Shown: in pieces, positions 16,733 through 24,829 of the stretch
How positions within the stretch are numbered: the stretch's first letter is position 1
Layout of the letters: each line of letters starts with the position of its first letter
Origin: Kalymmatonema hyalinum WJT4-NPBG1
GTDB taxonomy: Bacteria > Cyanobacteriota > Cyanobacteriia > Cyanobacteriales > Nostocaceae
Reading direction: 5' to 3'
DNA length: 34,476 bases
Assembly: GCA_019359075.1 (NCBI GenBank)
Contig: JAHHIB010000092.1
Span: 1 to 34,476, forward strand
The notes under the pieces: model-generated
Told to the model about the DNA's origin: nothing
Databases searched by the model: none
Seen by the model: the letters and a program-made list of their open reading frames with translations, nothing else
Made by a program: the position numbers and the translations under genes

Positions 16733-17638
16733 ATGTCTTCAATTCCTACAATCAAAAGTATATACACAGATGGTGCTTGCACTGGTAACCCGGGTCCTGG
16801 CGGTTGGGGCGTAGTCGTCTATTTCGATGATGGTTCCATCCACGAAATGGGCGGTGCATCCACCCGAACCACTAACAACAAGATGGAGATGCAAGCTGCG
16901 ATCGCCGCCCTCCAATTTTTAAAAGACTCAGGACAAACTGAACCCATCCCCCTCTACACTGATAGTGAATACCTCATCAACTGCGTTACCAAATGGGTTA
17001 AAGGCTGGAAAAAGAAAGGCTGGAAAAAGGCAGATGGAAATCCCGTGCTTAACCAAGACCTATTGGAAACCTTGGATGACCTCAATAGCCCACGCGTAAA
17101 GTGGGAGTATGTCCGTGGTCATGCAGGTAATGTTGGTAACGAACGCTGTGATGTGATTGCCCGCGCCTTCGCCAATGGCAAAACCCTATCCCTGCAACAA
17201 CAAAACTTCTCTAATTTTCACCAAGTCTTTGAGCAAAAAAGCGAGGTAAATGTATCAAGAGGATCTGATTTAGAAACAAACTCTACAATAATTAACAAAA
17301 ATACACAAGAAATCAGTACTCTGGCAACAGATATAACCAATATGGAACCACATACCCACCCTACTGCCTCAGTCAGCGAGGAATTACCTCGAGAAATCAG
17401 GGTAACGCAACTCCGCAACTTAGTTGAAACCCTGCGTATTGCTGACGAAATTGCTGAAAAAGGCTACCTGATCACCAGTTCTGAACTAGCAGACTTGATG
17501 GATGTCCACGCCAGCGCTGTTACGAGTCGTGGAGACGAGTGGCGCTGGCGGAACTGGATTGTATCACGAGTGCGCCGCGAAGGCAATCAAATTCTTTGGG
17601 AACTGGAACGGGGCGATCAAGTCGAAAATGAAGAATGA
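16733..17638 (+). CDS. rnhA: Ribonuclease HI with C-terminal extension
   Basis: 301 residues from the ATG at 16733. The reading frame is open from 16655, but that part is repeat-type spacer (CTTGGCGTC repeats), so the later start is preferred. The RNase H fold cleaves the RNA strand of RNA-DNA hybrids; its four acidic residues are Asp13 (YTDGACTGNPGPGGWG), Glu52 (NNKMEMQ), Asp77 (LYTDSEYL) and Asp140 (NERCDVIA), with the catalytic-loop His130 (RGHAGN). After a Ser/Thr-rich linker (about 150-220), residues 225-301 form a second domain (LRNLVETLRIADEIAEKGYL...VSRVRREGNQILWELER) that looks like a winged-helix-type fold. E. coli RNase HI is 155 residues, so the extension doubles the protein. Its role is unknown. 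Confidence 0.93.
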   Translation: MSSIPTIKSIYTDGACTGNPGPGGWGVVVYFDDGSIHEMGGASTRTTNNKMEMQAAIAALQFLKDSGQTEPIPLYTDSEYLINCVTKWVKGWKKKGWKKADGNPVLNQDLLETLDDLNSPRVKWEYVRGHAGNVGNERCDVIARAFANGKTLSLQQQNFSNFHQVFEQKSEVNVSRGSDLETNSTIINKNTQEISTLATDITNMEPHTHPTASVSEELPREIRVTQLRNLVETLRIADEIAEKGYLITSSELADLMDVHASAVTSRGDEWRWRNWIVSRVRREGNQILWELERGDQVENEE

Positions 17639-17813
17639 AGAATGAAGAAGAACGCAGAACACAGAATATTCACAACGTAAAATTCGGGGGTTTCCTAGTT
17701 TAAGTCATGACGAGGTAATATTTTACACAATTGTTTCTTCCCATCTTCTGAGTTCTTTCTTGGTGAAGAATGAAGAATAAAAAAATTGTTTTATCTTCTA
17801 TCTTCCATCTTCT
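17639..17813. repeat. Short tandem repeats between rnhA and cruG
   Basis: GAAGAATGAAGAATGAAGAA (17631-17650) continues from the rnhA stop, and TTATCTTCTATCTTCCATCTTCTTC lies at 17790-17815. Heptamers of the TTCTATC type recur near 23727. The cruG stop codon borders this repeat. No gene seen. Confidence 0.65.
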
Positions 17814-19046
17814 TCAGTATTTTCGCCCTCGCCACTCTGTTGGAGTGCGGAATGCAGATAAGAAAATCCGCAGCACCGCTACTGGATCAGCTAGAGGTGA
17901 TAGCCAGAACAACCAGCCACCGTTTGCTTGGGTGCGATCGTAGGAAGGTGCGATCGCAAAAAGCATTGCAAAACGAATCACCAGTAGAAATAGATTCAGC
18001 CCCAAAAGAAGGAGGGGGGGAGAGGGTGACAAGGGGACAGTCCGGGAAGCACAAAGGTAACTCAGGACGAGTATGAGGGGTAAACCTTGAACTGCTGAAA
18101 GTAGCCATAAATCCCCCCAAATTTGAGCGCGGGAGGAAGCGTCTTTCAGGTCAAGGCTGCGCCCCCATTGTTTCCAAGTTTCCATTGCTCCCTCATACAT
18201 CCGCACCTTCAGCACTTTTGCCCCATCTAAAAAACCGACTTTAAACCCAGAGGCGGCTATATTCCGTGCCAAGGTAACATCATCACAAAAAGAACCACTG
18301 GCACTCGTATATCCACCGACAGCCGCTAGAACAGAGCGACGGCATAAAAAGCATTGCCCATTTGCCATCACCCGTTCTGACTGCTTTGTATTGACACCAG
18401 CAGGATCAAATCGATAAAGCAGAGTCATCAGCAATGCTGGTTGTAGCAGGCACTCTCCTGGATATTTGAGAATGAACTGGGGTGAGAGGGAAACCAAGTC
18501 ATAGCCTTGAGCTTCTGCTGTCTTCACCAAACCAGCAACCAAACCTGGTGATGGTTGTGTATCAGCATCCATACCCAGAAACCACTCACTTCCCTCTGAG
18601 GTCTGCAAAAAGCCGTAATGCAACGCCCAAGGACGCCCTACCCAACCAGTGGGTAAGGGATCATCCGTCATCAGGCGAAAGCGAGGGTCTTTCTGCTGTG
18701 CCGCTTTTACCAAGTCAGGAGTGCCATCACCAGACTTGCTATCTACAACGATAATTTCCCGGACTTCGTAGCTTTGCCGACTTATCGCATCTAGCAGGGG
18801 ACTAATACGAAGAGCCTCATTCAGGGTGGGAATGACAACGCTGACAGCACCCAAAAATTCTGGAGTGGGATTTTTGGGTGCAATGGGAGGAAGGCGGCTA
18901 GGTCCTTTGACAAGGCGCGACAGCAGAATTGCTGTCGCTGGTAGTTGAATCAGTAGTAATAAGAGTGAGATAGCACTTGCTATCGTCCACACGTCTAGCA
19001 CAGCAAAATACCTGGCGATGGAAATCAATGCTCTATTTAACGGCAA
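17814..19046 (-). CDS. cruG: Family 2 glycosyltransferase, carotenoid 2'-O-glycosyltransferase CruG
   Basis: 410 residues. An N-terminal membrane segment (about 20-45) is followed by a GT-A domain: VVIPTLNEALR at 70-80, nucleotide-binding Asp in VVDSKSGDGT (about 101-109), the DAD metal motif at 160-162 and the CDDVTLARN catalytic-type acidic stretch at 254-262. Two or three membrane helices follow at the C-terminus. It adds the 2'-O sugar to myxol-type carotenoids on cyanobacterial membranes. The assignment rests on sequence type and on its overlap (14 bases, 19033-19046) with the cruF-like gene upstream, the known cruF-cruG arrangement. The C-terminal membrane region contains a Pro/Ser/Leu-rich insert (TVPLSPSPPLLLLG) resembling an intergenic repeat. 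Confidence 0.85.
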   Translation of the reverse strand: MPLNRALISIARYFAVLDVWTIASAISLLLLLIQLPATAILLSRLVKGPSRLPPIAPKNPTPEFLGAVSVVIPTLNEALRISPLLDAISRQSYEVREIIVVDSKSGDGTPDLVKAAQQKDPRFRLMTDDPLPTGWVGRPWALHYGFLQTSEGSEWFLGMDADTQPSPGLVAGLVKTAEAQGYDLVSLSPQFILKYPGECLLQPALLMTLLYRFDPAGVNTKQSERVMANGQCFLCRRSVLAAVGGYTSASGSFCDDVTLARNIAASGFKVGFLDGAKVLKVRMYEGAMETWKQWGRSLDLKDASSRAQIWGDLWLLSAVQGLPLILVLSYLCASRTVPLSPSPPLLLLGLNLFLLVIRFAMLFAIAPSYDRTQANGGWLFWLSPLADPVAVLRIFLSAFRTPTEWRGRKY

Positions 19047-19941
19047 CTTTGACGTTCGCTACAGAAACTTCAGTGGTTGTCGGTGTAACAGCAACATTAG
19101 CAGATGCAGCTTTTGATCTCCACCAAAGTACCACAGCAGGAACTACGCCAATCACAAAGCCCAGCGAAACTGGAATAGCAAATCCAGCAGCTAAGCTGAG
19201 TCCAGCAGCGAAGAAAAAATTGCTGAGATAAACGATTAAGGGCACCCAGAGTTGCGATCGCTCCACTTTAATTGGTGTGTTTTTCCATAACAAGGCTGCT
19301 ACTGTCATGAACAGAGCGCTAGTGCCAAACCAACCTGCATAATTTTGGTAGGGTGTTCCAAAGAACGCTCCTGGATTTTCCCAATACCAAAAGGGGAGAT
19401 TTGTTTGACTCATAGCTGGTTCCAATGCAAAGTCCCAGCAGGTAAAGAGCATTGCGCCCAACGCTATGGCACCTACGTGGCGCGCTAAACTGGGATTTTG
19501 AGCGACACCCAGACCGGCACGAGCAATCAGGTAAGAAGACAAGCCCACATAAAACCAGGATAAGGGAATTGTAAATGGGACAAGCCCCGCAATTTTATAT
19601 CCCAAGCCACTCAAGTAAGTGTAGTCTCCAAAGGGAAACCCAGTGCTAGTTCCTAGTAATTCACTGCCCACCGATATTGACATAGCTGGCAGCATAAACC
19701 CTAGCCAAGTGCGCCATCCCAATATCCGGTATGCATAAATCGAGACAGCTATTGTCCCCAAAATAATATCTACCACACCGCCATCAGCCAAACTCAACTG
19801 CATGGCTGTTTGTCCAACGCCTCCTGAGTTCAAAATTATTTCGGCATTGGGTATGACCAATAGAATGCCTATCAGCCCAAAAGCCTTTGCCAAGATATGA
19901 CCAATGAGGCTTACACGCTCAGCTATAACAAGTTGTCTCAT
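19033..19941 (-). CDS. cruF: Carotenoid 1',2'-hydratase CruF (gamma-carotene 1'-hydroxylase)
   Basis: A 302-residue polytopic membrane protein with about seven hydrophobic segments. Stretches such as SELLGTSTGFPFGDYTYLSGLGYKI, VPFTIPLSWFYVGLSSYL, CWDFALEPAMS and PFWYWENPGAFFGTPYQNYAGW are characteristic of the CruF/CrtC-like carotenoid hydratase family (DUF422), with conserved acidic residues (Glu in SELLG, Asp in GDY, Asp and Glu in WDFALEP). It adds water across the 1',2' bond of gamma-carotene on the way to myxol glycosides. The ribosome site AAGGA lies about 7 bases before the ATG. It is the first gene of the cruF-cruG operon. The C-terminal tail after residue 270 (Ala/Val/Thr-rich) is probably disordered. 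Confidence 0.88.
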   Translation of the reverse strand: MRQLVIAERVSLIGHILAKAFGLIGILLVIPNAEIILNSGGVGQTAMQLSLADGGVVDIILGTIAVSIYAYRILGWRTWLGFMLPAMSISVGSELLGTSTGFPFGDYTYLSGLGYKIAGLVPFTIPLSWFYVGLSSYLIARAGLGVAQNPSLARHVGAIALGAMLFTCWDFALEPAMSQTNLPFWYWENPGAFFGTPYQNYAGWFGTSALFMTVAALLWKNTPIKVERSQLWVPLIVYLSNFFFAAGLSLAAGFAIPVSLGFVIGVVPAVVLWWRSKAASANVAVTPTTTEVSVANVKVAVK

Positions 19942-20282
19942 GATAATTCCTTAACAACACATGACACGCGGCTACTTAGCTGCTAACAGTTTACAAATGT
20001 TTAACAAAATATTTAACAATTCGTGCCGGAATTCTTGGCAAACTTGCTTTGCTTTCATTGGGAGAGCATAACAGCCTCTTGATTGAAGGTAGAAAAAATA
20101 TGATATTAAATTTATAGTCTAAGTCATTCAAGCCAACATCTATCAACTTTCATTGGCTTTCTTTTGATGGCTTTTTGATGGGTTATAGTGTAGGCAAGAG
20201 ATTCATCCTTTCCTACAGAGCAGTATCCTTATGCTTGAGATAGTTCTGGAATGATAGCCTATCCTTATAATGGGAACAACCC
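19942..20282. other. Divergent promoter region of cruF and the 141-aa gene
   Basis: No gene. AT-rich, with direct repeats TTTAACA (near 19999 and 20011) close to cruF and CTTTTTGATGG/CTTTTGATGG-type direct repeats near 20160-20180, followed by a TATAGT box (about 20184) that may serve the plus-strand gene. I cannot pair it with a good -35 box. Confidence 0.4.
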
Positions 20283-20708
20283 ATGTCAATATTGAAAAGA
20301 CTTCCCTTTGTTTCCCTAGTATTACTACTGTTTACTTACACGACCTTAGGCTGGGTGATATCCAAAGCATATGCTCCTAAGTTTATATGGGTGCTGACTG
20401 TCATTACTATCTTAGTTCTCCTGGGAGGCTTAACCATTTCTTGGAGAAGGCTTACACACTATTCTTTTGTCTTATTCCAATCAAACCTCAGGTCTTTTAG
20501 TATTACTGTTTTAGGGGCTTTCTTGTTCTTTTTGATGATAGCCCACTTCCGAGTATTTCTTGATACCTTGCTAATCATTGCTGCCGCTGTCTTGGCAAAG
20601 ATAGACTTTCAAACAGCCGGCTTCAGTGAAGGGCAAGCCTTTTGGTTTTTATCTATCTTCTCTTTGACGGGATTAGCTCTAGGTGCGCTCATTCATAAGT
20701 TCATTTGA
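20283..20708 (+). CDS. Hypothetical membrane protein, 141 aa
   Basis: Four hydrophobic segments are visible: residues about 7-28, 33-51, 68-90 (with the 90-105 extension) and 117-138. Basic residues flank the first and second helices (WRRLTHYSF), suggesting cytoplasmic loops. I do not recognise the family; no catalytic motif is visible. It is transcribed away from cruF and ends before the rpmA region. Codon use looks ordinary. Function unknown. Confidence 0.7.
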   Translation: MSILKRLPFVSLVLLLFTYTTLGWVISKAYAPKFIWVLTVITILVLLGGLTISWRRLTHYSFVLFQSNLRSFSITVLGAFLFFLMIAHFRVFLDTLLIIAAAVLAKIDFQTAGFSEGQAFWFLSIFSLTGLALGALIHKFI

Positions 20709-20907
20709 GCAGAACTCAGAACTCAGAATGATCCCACGGATAAATTCGGGAAATTCAGTATCGTTCGCAAAATGTGGCTTAGCCATATAATTCTTTTTCT
20801 CTGCATAAATAAATTTGGAAGCAACTGAAGAAGGACTTCTACCCAGTTGCAAAGAATTGATGCCGAATTGTGTCTGCTGAGTTGGTGAGTTCTTTGTTGG
20901 TAAGAGC

Positions 20908-20950
20908 CCATAGTCAAGAGTCCATAGCAACTATTAACTCTTGACTATGG
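20908..20950. terminator. Inverted repeat between the 141-aa gene and rpmA
   Basis: Perfect 14-base arms CCATAGTCAAGAGT (20908-20921) and ACTCTTGACTATGG (20937-20950) around a 15-base loop, 9 bases after the rpmA stop. It could end the rplU-rpmA transcript or both convergent units; there is no T-tract on the minus strand, so it may instead be a dispersed repeat of the AACTCTTGACTATGG type. Confidence 0.5.
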
Positions 20951-20958
20951 ACTTTTGA

Positions 20959-21240
20959 CTAACTTACAACAGACTCAGCTGCCGCAGCCACTGGGTAAAC
21001 GCTAAGTTTTTTACGGGTTTTCCCCTTGCGTTCAAACGTGACCACGCCGTCAACTAAGGCAAACAGAGTGTCATCACTGCCAATACCAACGTTGTTACCA
21101 GGGTGAAATTTAGTGCCACGCTGGCGAACTAGGATATTTCCCGCCCGCACAACTTGACCGCCGTAGCGCTTAACACCCAGTCTTTGAGCATTAGAGTCAC
21201 GACCGTTACGTGTACTACCTGTTCCTTTCTTGTGAGCCAT
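20959..21240 (-). CDS. rpmA: 50S ribosomal protein L27
   Basis: 93 residues, starting [20 protein letters not shown], then [28 protein letters not shown], the unmistakable L27 sequence. The N-terminal tail reaches the peptidyl-transferase centre of the ribosome. No cleavable N-terminal extension of the Firmicutes type is present. It follows rplU by 33 bases in the same operon. The C-terminus ([11 protein letters not shown]) is the variable part. Confidence 0.98.
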   Translation of the reverse strand: MAHKKGTGSTRNGRDSNAQRLGVKRYGGQVVRAGNILVRQRGTKFHPGNNVGIGSDDTLFALVDGVVTFERKGKTRKKLSVYPVAAAAESVVS

Positions 21241-21273
21241 AATTTCCTCTTGTATTTCTACTTCTTTTATCTA

Positions 21274-21795
21274 TTATTCAGTAGCAGTTTCTTCAGCAGG
21301 TGGATTGTCAGCATCAGGTGTTGCAGCAGCCTCTGAAGTTTCATGTGTTGCAACAGCTTCGGCAGCAACATCGATAGTCTGTTGAGTTTCATTATTGTCG
21401 GTACCAGTGGCAACTGGTTCTGTCACCTCAGCATCTGGTGTGAGACTGATTGCGCTGTCTTCTGAGGCAAGAACTGAACCGTCGAGGCTGATTGAGTTAA
21501 TCAACAATCTGGTGATTTCCTGGCGATGACCCCGCTTTTTGCGGGTTTTCTTTTTCGGTTTCATTTTATACACCAGGACTTTGCGACCTCTAAGATGCCG
21601 CAACACCGTTCCTTCTACCTTTGCCCCTGCCACAAGCGGCTGTCCTATAGTGACTTCGCCGTTATGCTGCACTAACAATACTGCTTCTATGGTAACTTTC
21701 TCGTCCGGTTCGACAGAAAGCAGTTCAATATCATAAAAGCGACCTGGTTCGACTCGTAATTGTTTGCCGCCAGTTTCAATAATTGCGTAGGTCAT
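21274..21795 (-). CDS. rplU: 50S ribosomal protein L21 with long acidic tail
   Basis: 173 residues. Residues 1-103 are L21 ([20 protein letters not shown], then [21 protein letters not shown]), a 23S rRNA-binding protein of the large subunit. Bacterial L21 is usually about 100-130 residues; here residues 104-173 add an acidic, Ala/Thr/Glu-rich low-complexity tail with no basic residues, ending PPAEETATE. The tail is probably disordered at the ribosome surface. First gene of the rplU-rpmA operon, with a candidate leader hairpin at 21844-21864 and a sigma70-like promoter at 21912-21941. Confidence 0.96.
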   Translation of the reverse strand: MTYAIIETGGKQLRVEPGRFYDIELLSVEPDEKVTIEAVLLVQHNGEVTIGQPLVAGAKVEGTVLRHLRGRKVLVYKMKPKKKTRKKRGHRQEITRLLINSISLDGSVLASEDSAISLTPDAEVTEPVATGTDNNETQQTIDVAAEAVATHETSEAAATPDADNPPAEETATE

Positions 21796-21843
21796 GGAAT
21801 TGTCCTTGAGGTTGCCGTACAGGTAGCTGGATCGTATGCTCTT

Positions 21844-21864
21844 AAAAAAAGCTTTCCAGCTTTT
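21844..21864 (-). promoter_or_regulatory. Terminator-like hairpin in the rplU leader
   Basis: Read on the minus strand, AAAAGCT (21864-21858) and AGCTTTT (21853-21847) pair perfectly around a GGAA (GNRA-type) loop and run into seven T residues (21850-21844). It lies inside the roughly 110-base untranslated leader of rplU, so it could attenuate the operon, as r-protein leaders do in other bacteria. Whether L21 binds it is unknown. Confidence 0.5.
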
Positions 21865-21911
21865 GCATTGTCTTTACCTGATCCGAGCAGGAATTAGACA
21901 CACGATCTATA

Positions 21912-21941
21912 ACTATACCTTAGTGACTAAGTTTTTGTCAA
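21912..21941 (-). promoter_or_regulatory. Sigma70-type promoter of rplU-rpmA
   Basis: On the minus strand a perfect TTGACA (21941-21936) is followed by 18 bases and TATAGT (21917-21912). The spacer contains the palindrome CTTAG-T/C-ACTAAG. Transcription would start near 21905, giving a leader of about 110 bases. Confidence 0.65.
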
Positions 21942-22007
21942 AGTAAAACAGGAGCAACCCTTCACCAGACAAGAGTTCTCGAACAACGCTTTTAAAATTT
22001 CAGTGTT

Positions 22008-22196
22008 TTATCTAAAGCTAGGAGTGCCAACTAAATGTTCGCAAGCAGGTGCAAAAGATGGCACAGATAAAGAGCAAGCCTTCCATCCAGATTTCACTGA
22101 TACATTGAACAATCGGCACGTACCACCACGCTGACCTTCTGGGGTGTAATATCGACAGTACCGACAAGCTGAAACACAGGATTTTAAGGTTGTCAT
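22008..22196 (-). CDS. Small cysteine-rich protein, 62 aa
   Basis: A 62-residue protein with six cysteines (positions 7, 11, 14, 27, 41 and 52) in the pattern C-x3-C-x2-C-x12-C-x13-C-x10-C. The CxxC-like arrangement with RYYTPEGQRGGTC suggests a small metal-binding (zinc or iron-sulphur) or disulphide fold. I recall similar short proteins in cyanobacteria but no function. It lies upstream of the rplU promoter region in the same direction and is probably a separate unit. Confidence 0.65.
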   Translation of the reverse strand: MTTLKSCVSACRYCRYYTPEGQRGGTCRLFNVSVKSGWKACSLSVPSFAPACEHLVGTPSFR

Positions 22197-22594
22197 AACT
22201 AGCTCTTAAAATTAAATAAAAATCTTTGTTAGTTAAAAATTGGTTTTATCCCCTAATAAGTATCTCAACAATTTCTTGAGAAATGCATAGAAATTAGATG
22301 TTTTTATGAAAAAGTTTGCATTATGAAATATTAGTTTACGTAAAAAATATAGTTATTTATACTTAGGTATGAGAAATGAAGTTCGTATAACATCGCTGAA
22401 AATATCAAGATAGGGCGAATACTTAAAGCAGTGAACAGTACCAGCCGCAGTGACGCTTTCTCGGGCTGGTGTGGTTGTACTGACACCAACGCTTTCGGTG
22501 CTCTTGGTGTGGTGTTACCCCCAATTATGAAACTGATAACTGATAACTGGTAACTGGTAACTGTTAAAGTAAGACTTCGGAGCCGTTTTGTGAA
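22197..22594. repeat. Spacer with hairpins and TGATAAC tandem repeat
   Basis: No gene. Two imperfect hairpins (ACCAGCC 22440-22446 with GGCTGGT 22464-22470; ACACCAA 22483-22489 with TTGGTGT 22504-22510) carry the repeated word ACGCTTTC in their loops. A heptamer repeat of TGATAAC/TGGTAAC type, five units, lies at 22531-22567, directly before the nucleotidyltransferase. Confidence 0.65.
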
Positions 22595-23680
22595 ATGAAA
22601 AGAATTGAAGTTGAACAAAGAACGATTTTGATTGGGTTAGCAGGTAGCCACGGCTATGGGTTAAATAGACCTGATTCAGACTATGATTATCGAGGAGTAT
22701 TTATCGCACCCAAAAGGTATTACTTGGGATTTGACCATATTGAACAAAAAGATGATGGCTGGGATGAACTAGGAATGTTTCCGTTTCTAGATGGAAACAA
22801 AGACACAGTGATATACGAATTAAAAAAGATTATTCAGTTATTGTCTGGGGCAAATCCTAATGTTTTAGAATTGCTATGGTTGAATGAATATCCTGTTTTA
22901 ACCCCAGTAGGACAGCACTTAATTAAGCATAGACAAATATTTTTTAGCAAGAAGGTAAAGCATACTTACTCTGGTTATGCGTTTGCCCAAATCAAAAAAA
23001 TGGAAACTCATCGTAAGTGGTTGTTGAATCCACCGCAAAAGAAACCAATTCCATCTGATTTTGATATAGAAGAAGCACCACTTACAAAAGATGAAGTCAA
23101 TGCTTTTCTAGAATATCTTTATCACTTAATTAGAGGAAAAATTGAGTTTTTAGAAGAAGCAGAGCAATTATATAAGCTGCTCACAGCGGATATAGATTTT
23201 AAGGGTGTGCTTAAACAGTATTCTTTACCTGATGAAACTTTAGAGTACACGCAAAAACTAACAAATAGTCGTAAAGATTTTATTCGCCTACTTAAAAAAA
23301 GCCAAACATATCAAATAGCTTTAAGAGAATGGAAAGCATATTTATCATGGCAGGAAAACAGAAACCCAGCTAGGGCAGAAATGGAGAGAAAATCAGGTTT
23401 TGACCTGAAGCATGGGATGCACTGCGTTAGGTTATTACGCAGTGGACTAGAAATATTGCGAACAGGAGAAGTGATTGTAGATAGAACGATCGCAGGTGAT
23501 GCAGAAGATTTGAAAGCTATCCTCAAGGGGGATTATTCTTATGAACAGGTCATGAAAATGGCAGAGGAGTTAGTTGCTGAAATGGAAAAGGTGTACGAAG
23601 ACTCCTCCTTACCTGACAAACCTAATTTAGAACACATCAATGAATTCTGTATCGAACTGGTGGAAATGCAAGGATGGTAA
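22595..23680 (+). CDS. YcgL-type (COG3541) nucleotidyltransferase
   Basis: 361 residues. The N-terminal nucleotidyltransferase motif is GLAGSHGYGLNRPDSDYDYRG, with Gly17-Ser18 and the metal-binding Asp29 and Asp31 as in DNA polymerase beta-superfamily enzymes. The pattern (G-S-H-x-Y-G-x3-P-x-S-D-x-D) and the following LLWLNEYPVLTP and HGMHCVRLLRSGLEILRTGE stretches fit the YcgL/COG3541 family, some members of which occur in phages and RNA-repair clusters. The substrate is unknown. The gene is alone, preceded by tandem repeats and followed by a spacer with TTCTATC repeats. The ribosome site is weak. Confidence 0.85.
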   Translation: MKRIEVEQRTILIGLAGSHGYGLNRPDSDYDYRGVFIAPKRYYLGFDHIEQKDDGWDELGMFPFLDGNKDTVIYELKKIIQLLSGANPNVLELLWLNEYPVLTPVGQHLIKHRQIFFSKKVKHTYSGYAFAQIKKMETHRKWLLNPPQKKPIPSDFDIEEAPLTKDEVNAFLEYLYHLIRGKIEFLEEAEQLYKLLTADIDFKGVLKQYSLPDETLEYTQKLTNSRKDFIRLLKKSQTYQIALREWKAYLSWQENRNPARAEMERKSGFDLKHGMHCVRLLRSGLEILRTGEVIVDRTIAGDAEDLKAILKGDYSYEQVMKMAEELVAEMEKVYEDSSLPDKPNLEHINEFCIELVEMQGW

Positions 23681-23726
23681 GCAAAGAAAGAAGAGTAAAG
23701 ACACAAGAGTGAAGAAATTATTCTAT

Positions 23727-23752
23727 CTTCTATCTTCTATCTTCTATATTTT
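23727..23752. repeat. TTCTATC short tandem repeat
   Basis: Three to four tandem copies of the heptamer TTCTATC after the nucleotidyltransferase gene. The same heptamer family occurs near 17800. Confidence 0.8.
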
Positions 23753-24020
23753 AATTTGTTAGAGAGTTTGAAATACATAGACAAAACCATAAAGACTGAT
23801 GCTGAGAAAGAACACTGCTGCTAATTGGTTAACTCGGATATCAGGTGAGGGAGCAATGGCTTCTCGTACCAAGATAGAAATAGATGCCCCAACGACAAAG
23901 CTCCACCCAAGTATCATAAAAGCTATCTCTAGCGTAAAATTCCAAACAATCAGCATTGCAATTGCTAGGGCGTGTTTTCAAACTCGCTGTATCCTAAAAA
24001 TAGGCGATCACTATATAGTC

Positions 24021-24392
24021 ATGATGAACCGAGGAGACTTAAGTAACGAACAGTGGGAAAGGTTAAAACCGTTACTACCACTACAAAAACCGAGAACAGG
24101 CAAGCCAAATAATAACCACCGCACGGTTGTTAATGGCATCCTCTGGATACTGAGAACCGGAGCGCCGTGGCGGGATATGCCAGAACGGTATGGAAAGTGG
24201 GAGAGCGTAGCAACAAGATTTTATCGGTGGCAAAAAGCCGGAATTTGGAAGCAAATCTTAGAACGCTTACAAGCGATCGCCGACTCTCAAGGAAAGCTCG
24301 ATTGGGAGATTCATTACGTTGATGGAACAGTAATACGCGCCCATCAACACGCAGCGGGCGGAAAAAAAGGGGCGAAGCAGATGAGAAACTAG
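24021..24392 (+). CDS. IS5-family transposase, OrfA
   Basis: 123 residues from ATG 24021 (MMNRGDLSNEQWERLKPLLP), containing the N-terminal helix-turn-helix region (NGILWILRTGAPWRDMPERYGKW) and the first catalytic Asp in HYVDGTVIRAHQH. It ends 24 bases after a run of seven A (24362-24368), where a -1 slip would join it to OrfB. Confidence 0.9.
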   Translation: MMNRGDLSNEQWERLKPLLPLQKPRTGKPNNNHRTVVNGILWILRTGAPWRDMPERYGKWESVATRFYRWQKAGIWKQILERLQAIADSQGKLDWEIHYVDGTVIRAHQHAAGGKKGAKQMRN

Positions 24393-24829
24393 GGCGTTCT
24401 CGGGGGGGTTTTAGTACCAAAATACACATACGTTGTGAAGGTAAAGGTAAACTGATTACTTTTATTCTCAGCCCAGGTCAAAGAAATGAGTCAATTTTTC
24501 TAGAACAATTAATGGAACAAGGAGCAGTCAAGCGTTCTGGGCGTGGTCGTCCACGTTTACGCCCTTTACGATTAGTCGGAGACAAAGGTTACACAGGTCG
24601 TCGTATCCGTAATTACCTGCGCCGTCGTGGTATCCGTCTGACAATTCCACGACTCTCCACCGAACCACGTCGCGGTCCTTTTAGCCGTGAAATTTACCGT
24701 CAACGCAACGTTGTCGAACGCGCTATCAACCGACTCAAACAATTTCGACGTATTGCTACTCGGTATGAAAAGCTTGCCGTAAATTATACAGCTATGATTA
24801 CGATCGCCTGCATTTTGTTGTGGTTATAG
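24368..24829 (+). CDS. IS5-family transposase, OrfB (probably made by -1 frameshift)
   Basis: This frame is open from the A-run at 24362-24368. Read after a -1 slip on A-AAA-AAA it gives GEADEKLGRSRGGFSTKIHI and continues through VGDKGYTGRRIRNYL (second catalytic Asp) and QRNVVERAINRLKQFRRIATRYEKLA (catalytic Glu). An internal ATG at 24512 would lack the conserved GRSRGGFSTK part, so a fused OrfAB of about 270 residues is more likely the active transposase. Confidence 0.85.
   Translation, partial: RGEADEKLGRSRGGFSTKIHIRCEGKGKLITFILSPGQRNESIFLEQLMEQGAVKRSGRGRPRLRPLRLVGDKGYTGRRIRNYLRRRGIRLTIPRLSTEPRRGPFSREIYRQRNVVERAINRLKQFRRIATRYEKLAVNYTAMITIACILLWL

Noticed and set aside
20679-20930. 83-codon minus-strand frame before rpmA
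   Set aside because: It begins in a dispersed inverted repeat, overlaps the end of the 141-aa gene, and has no recognisable protein features.
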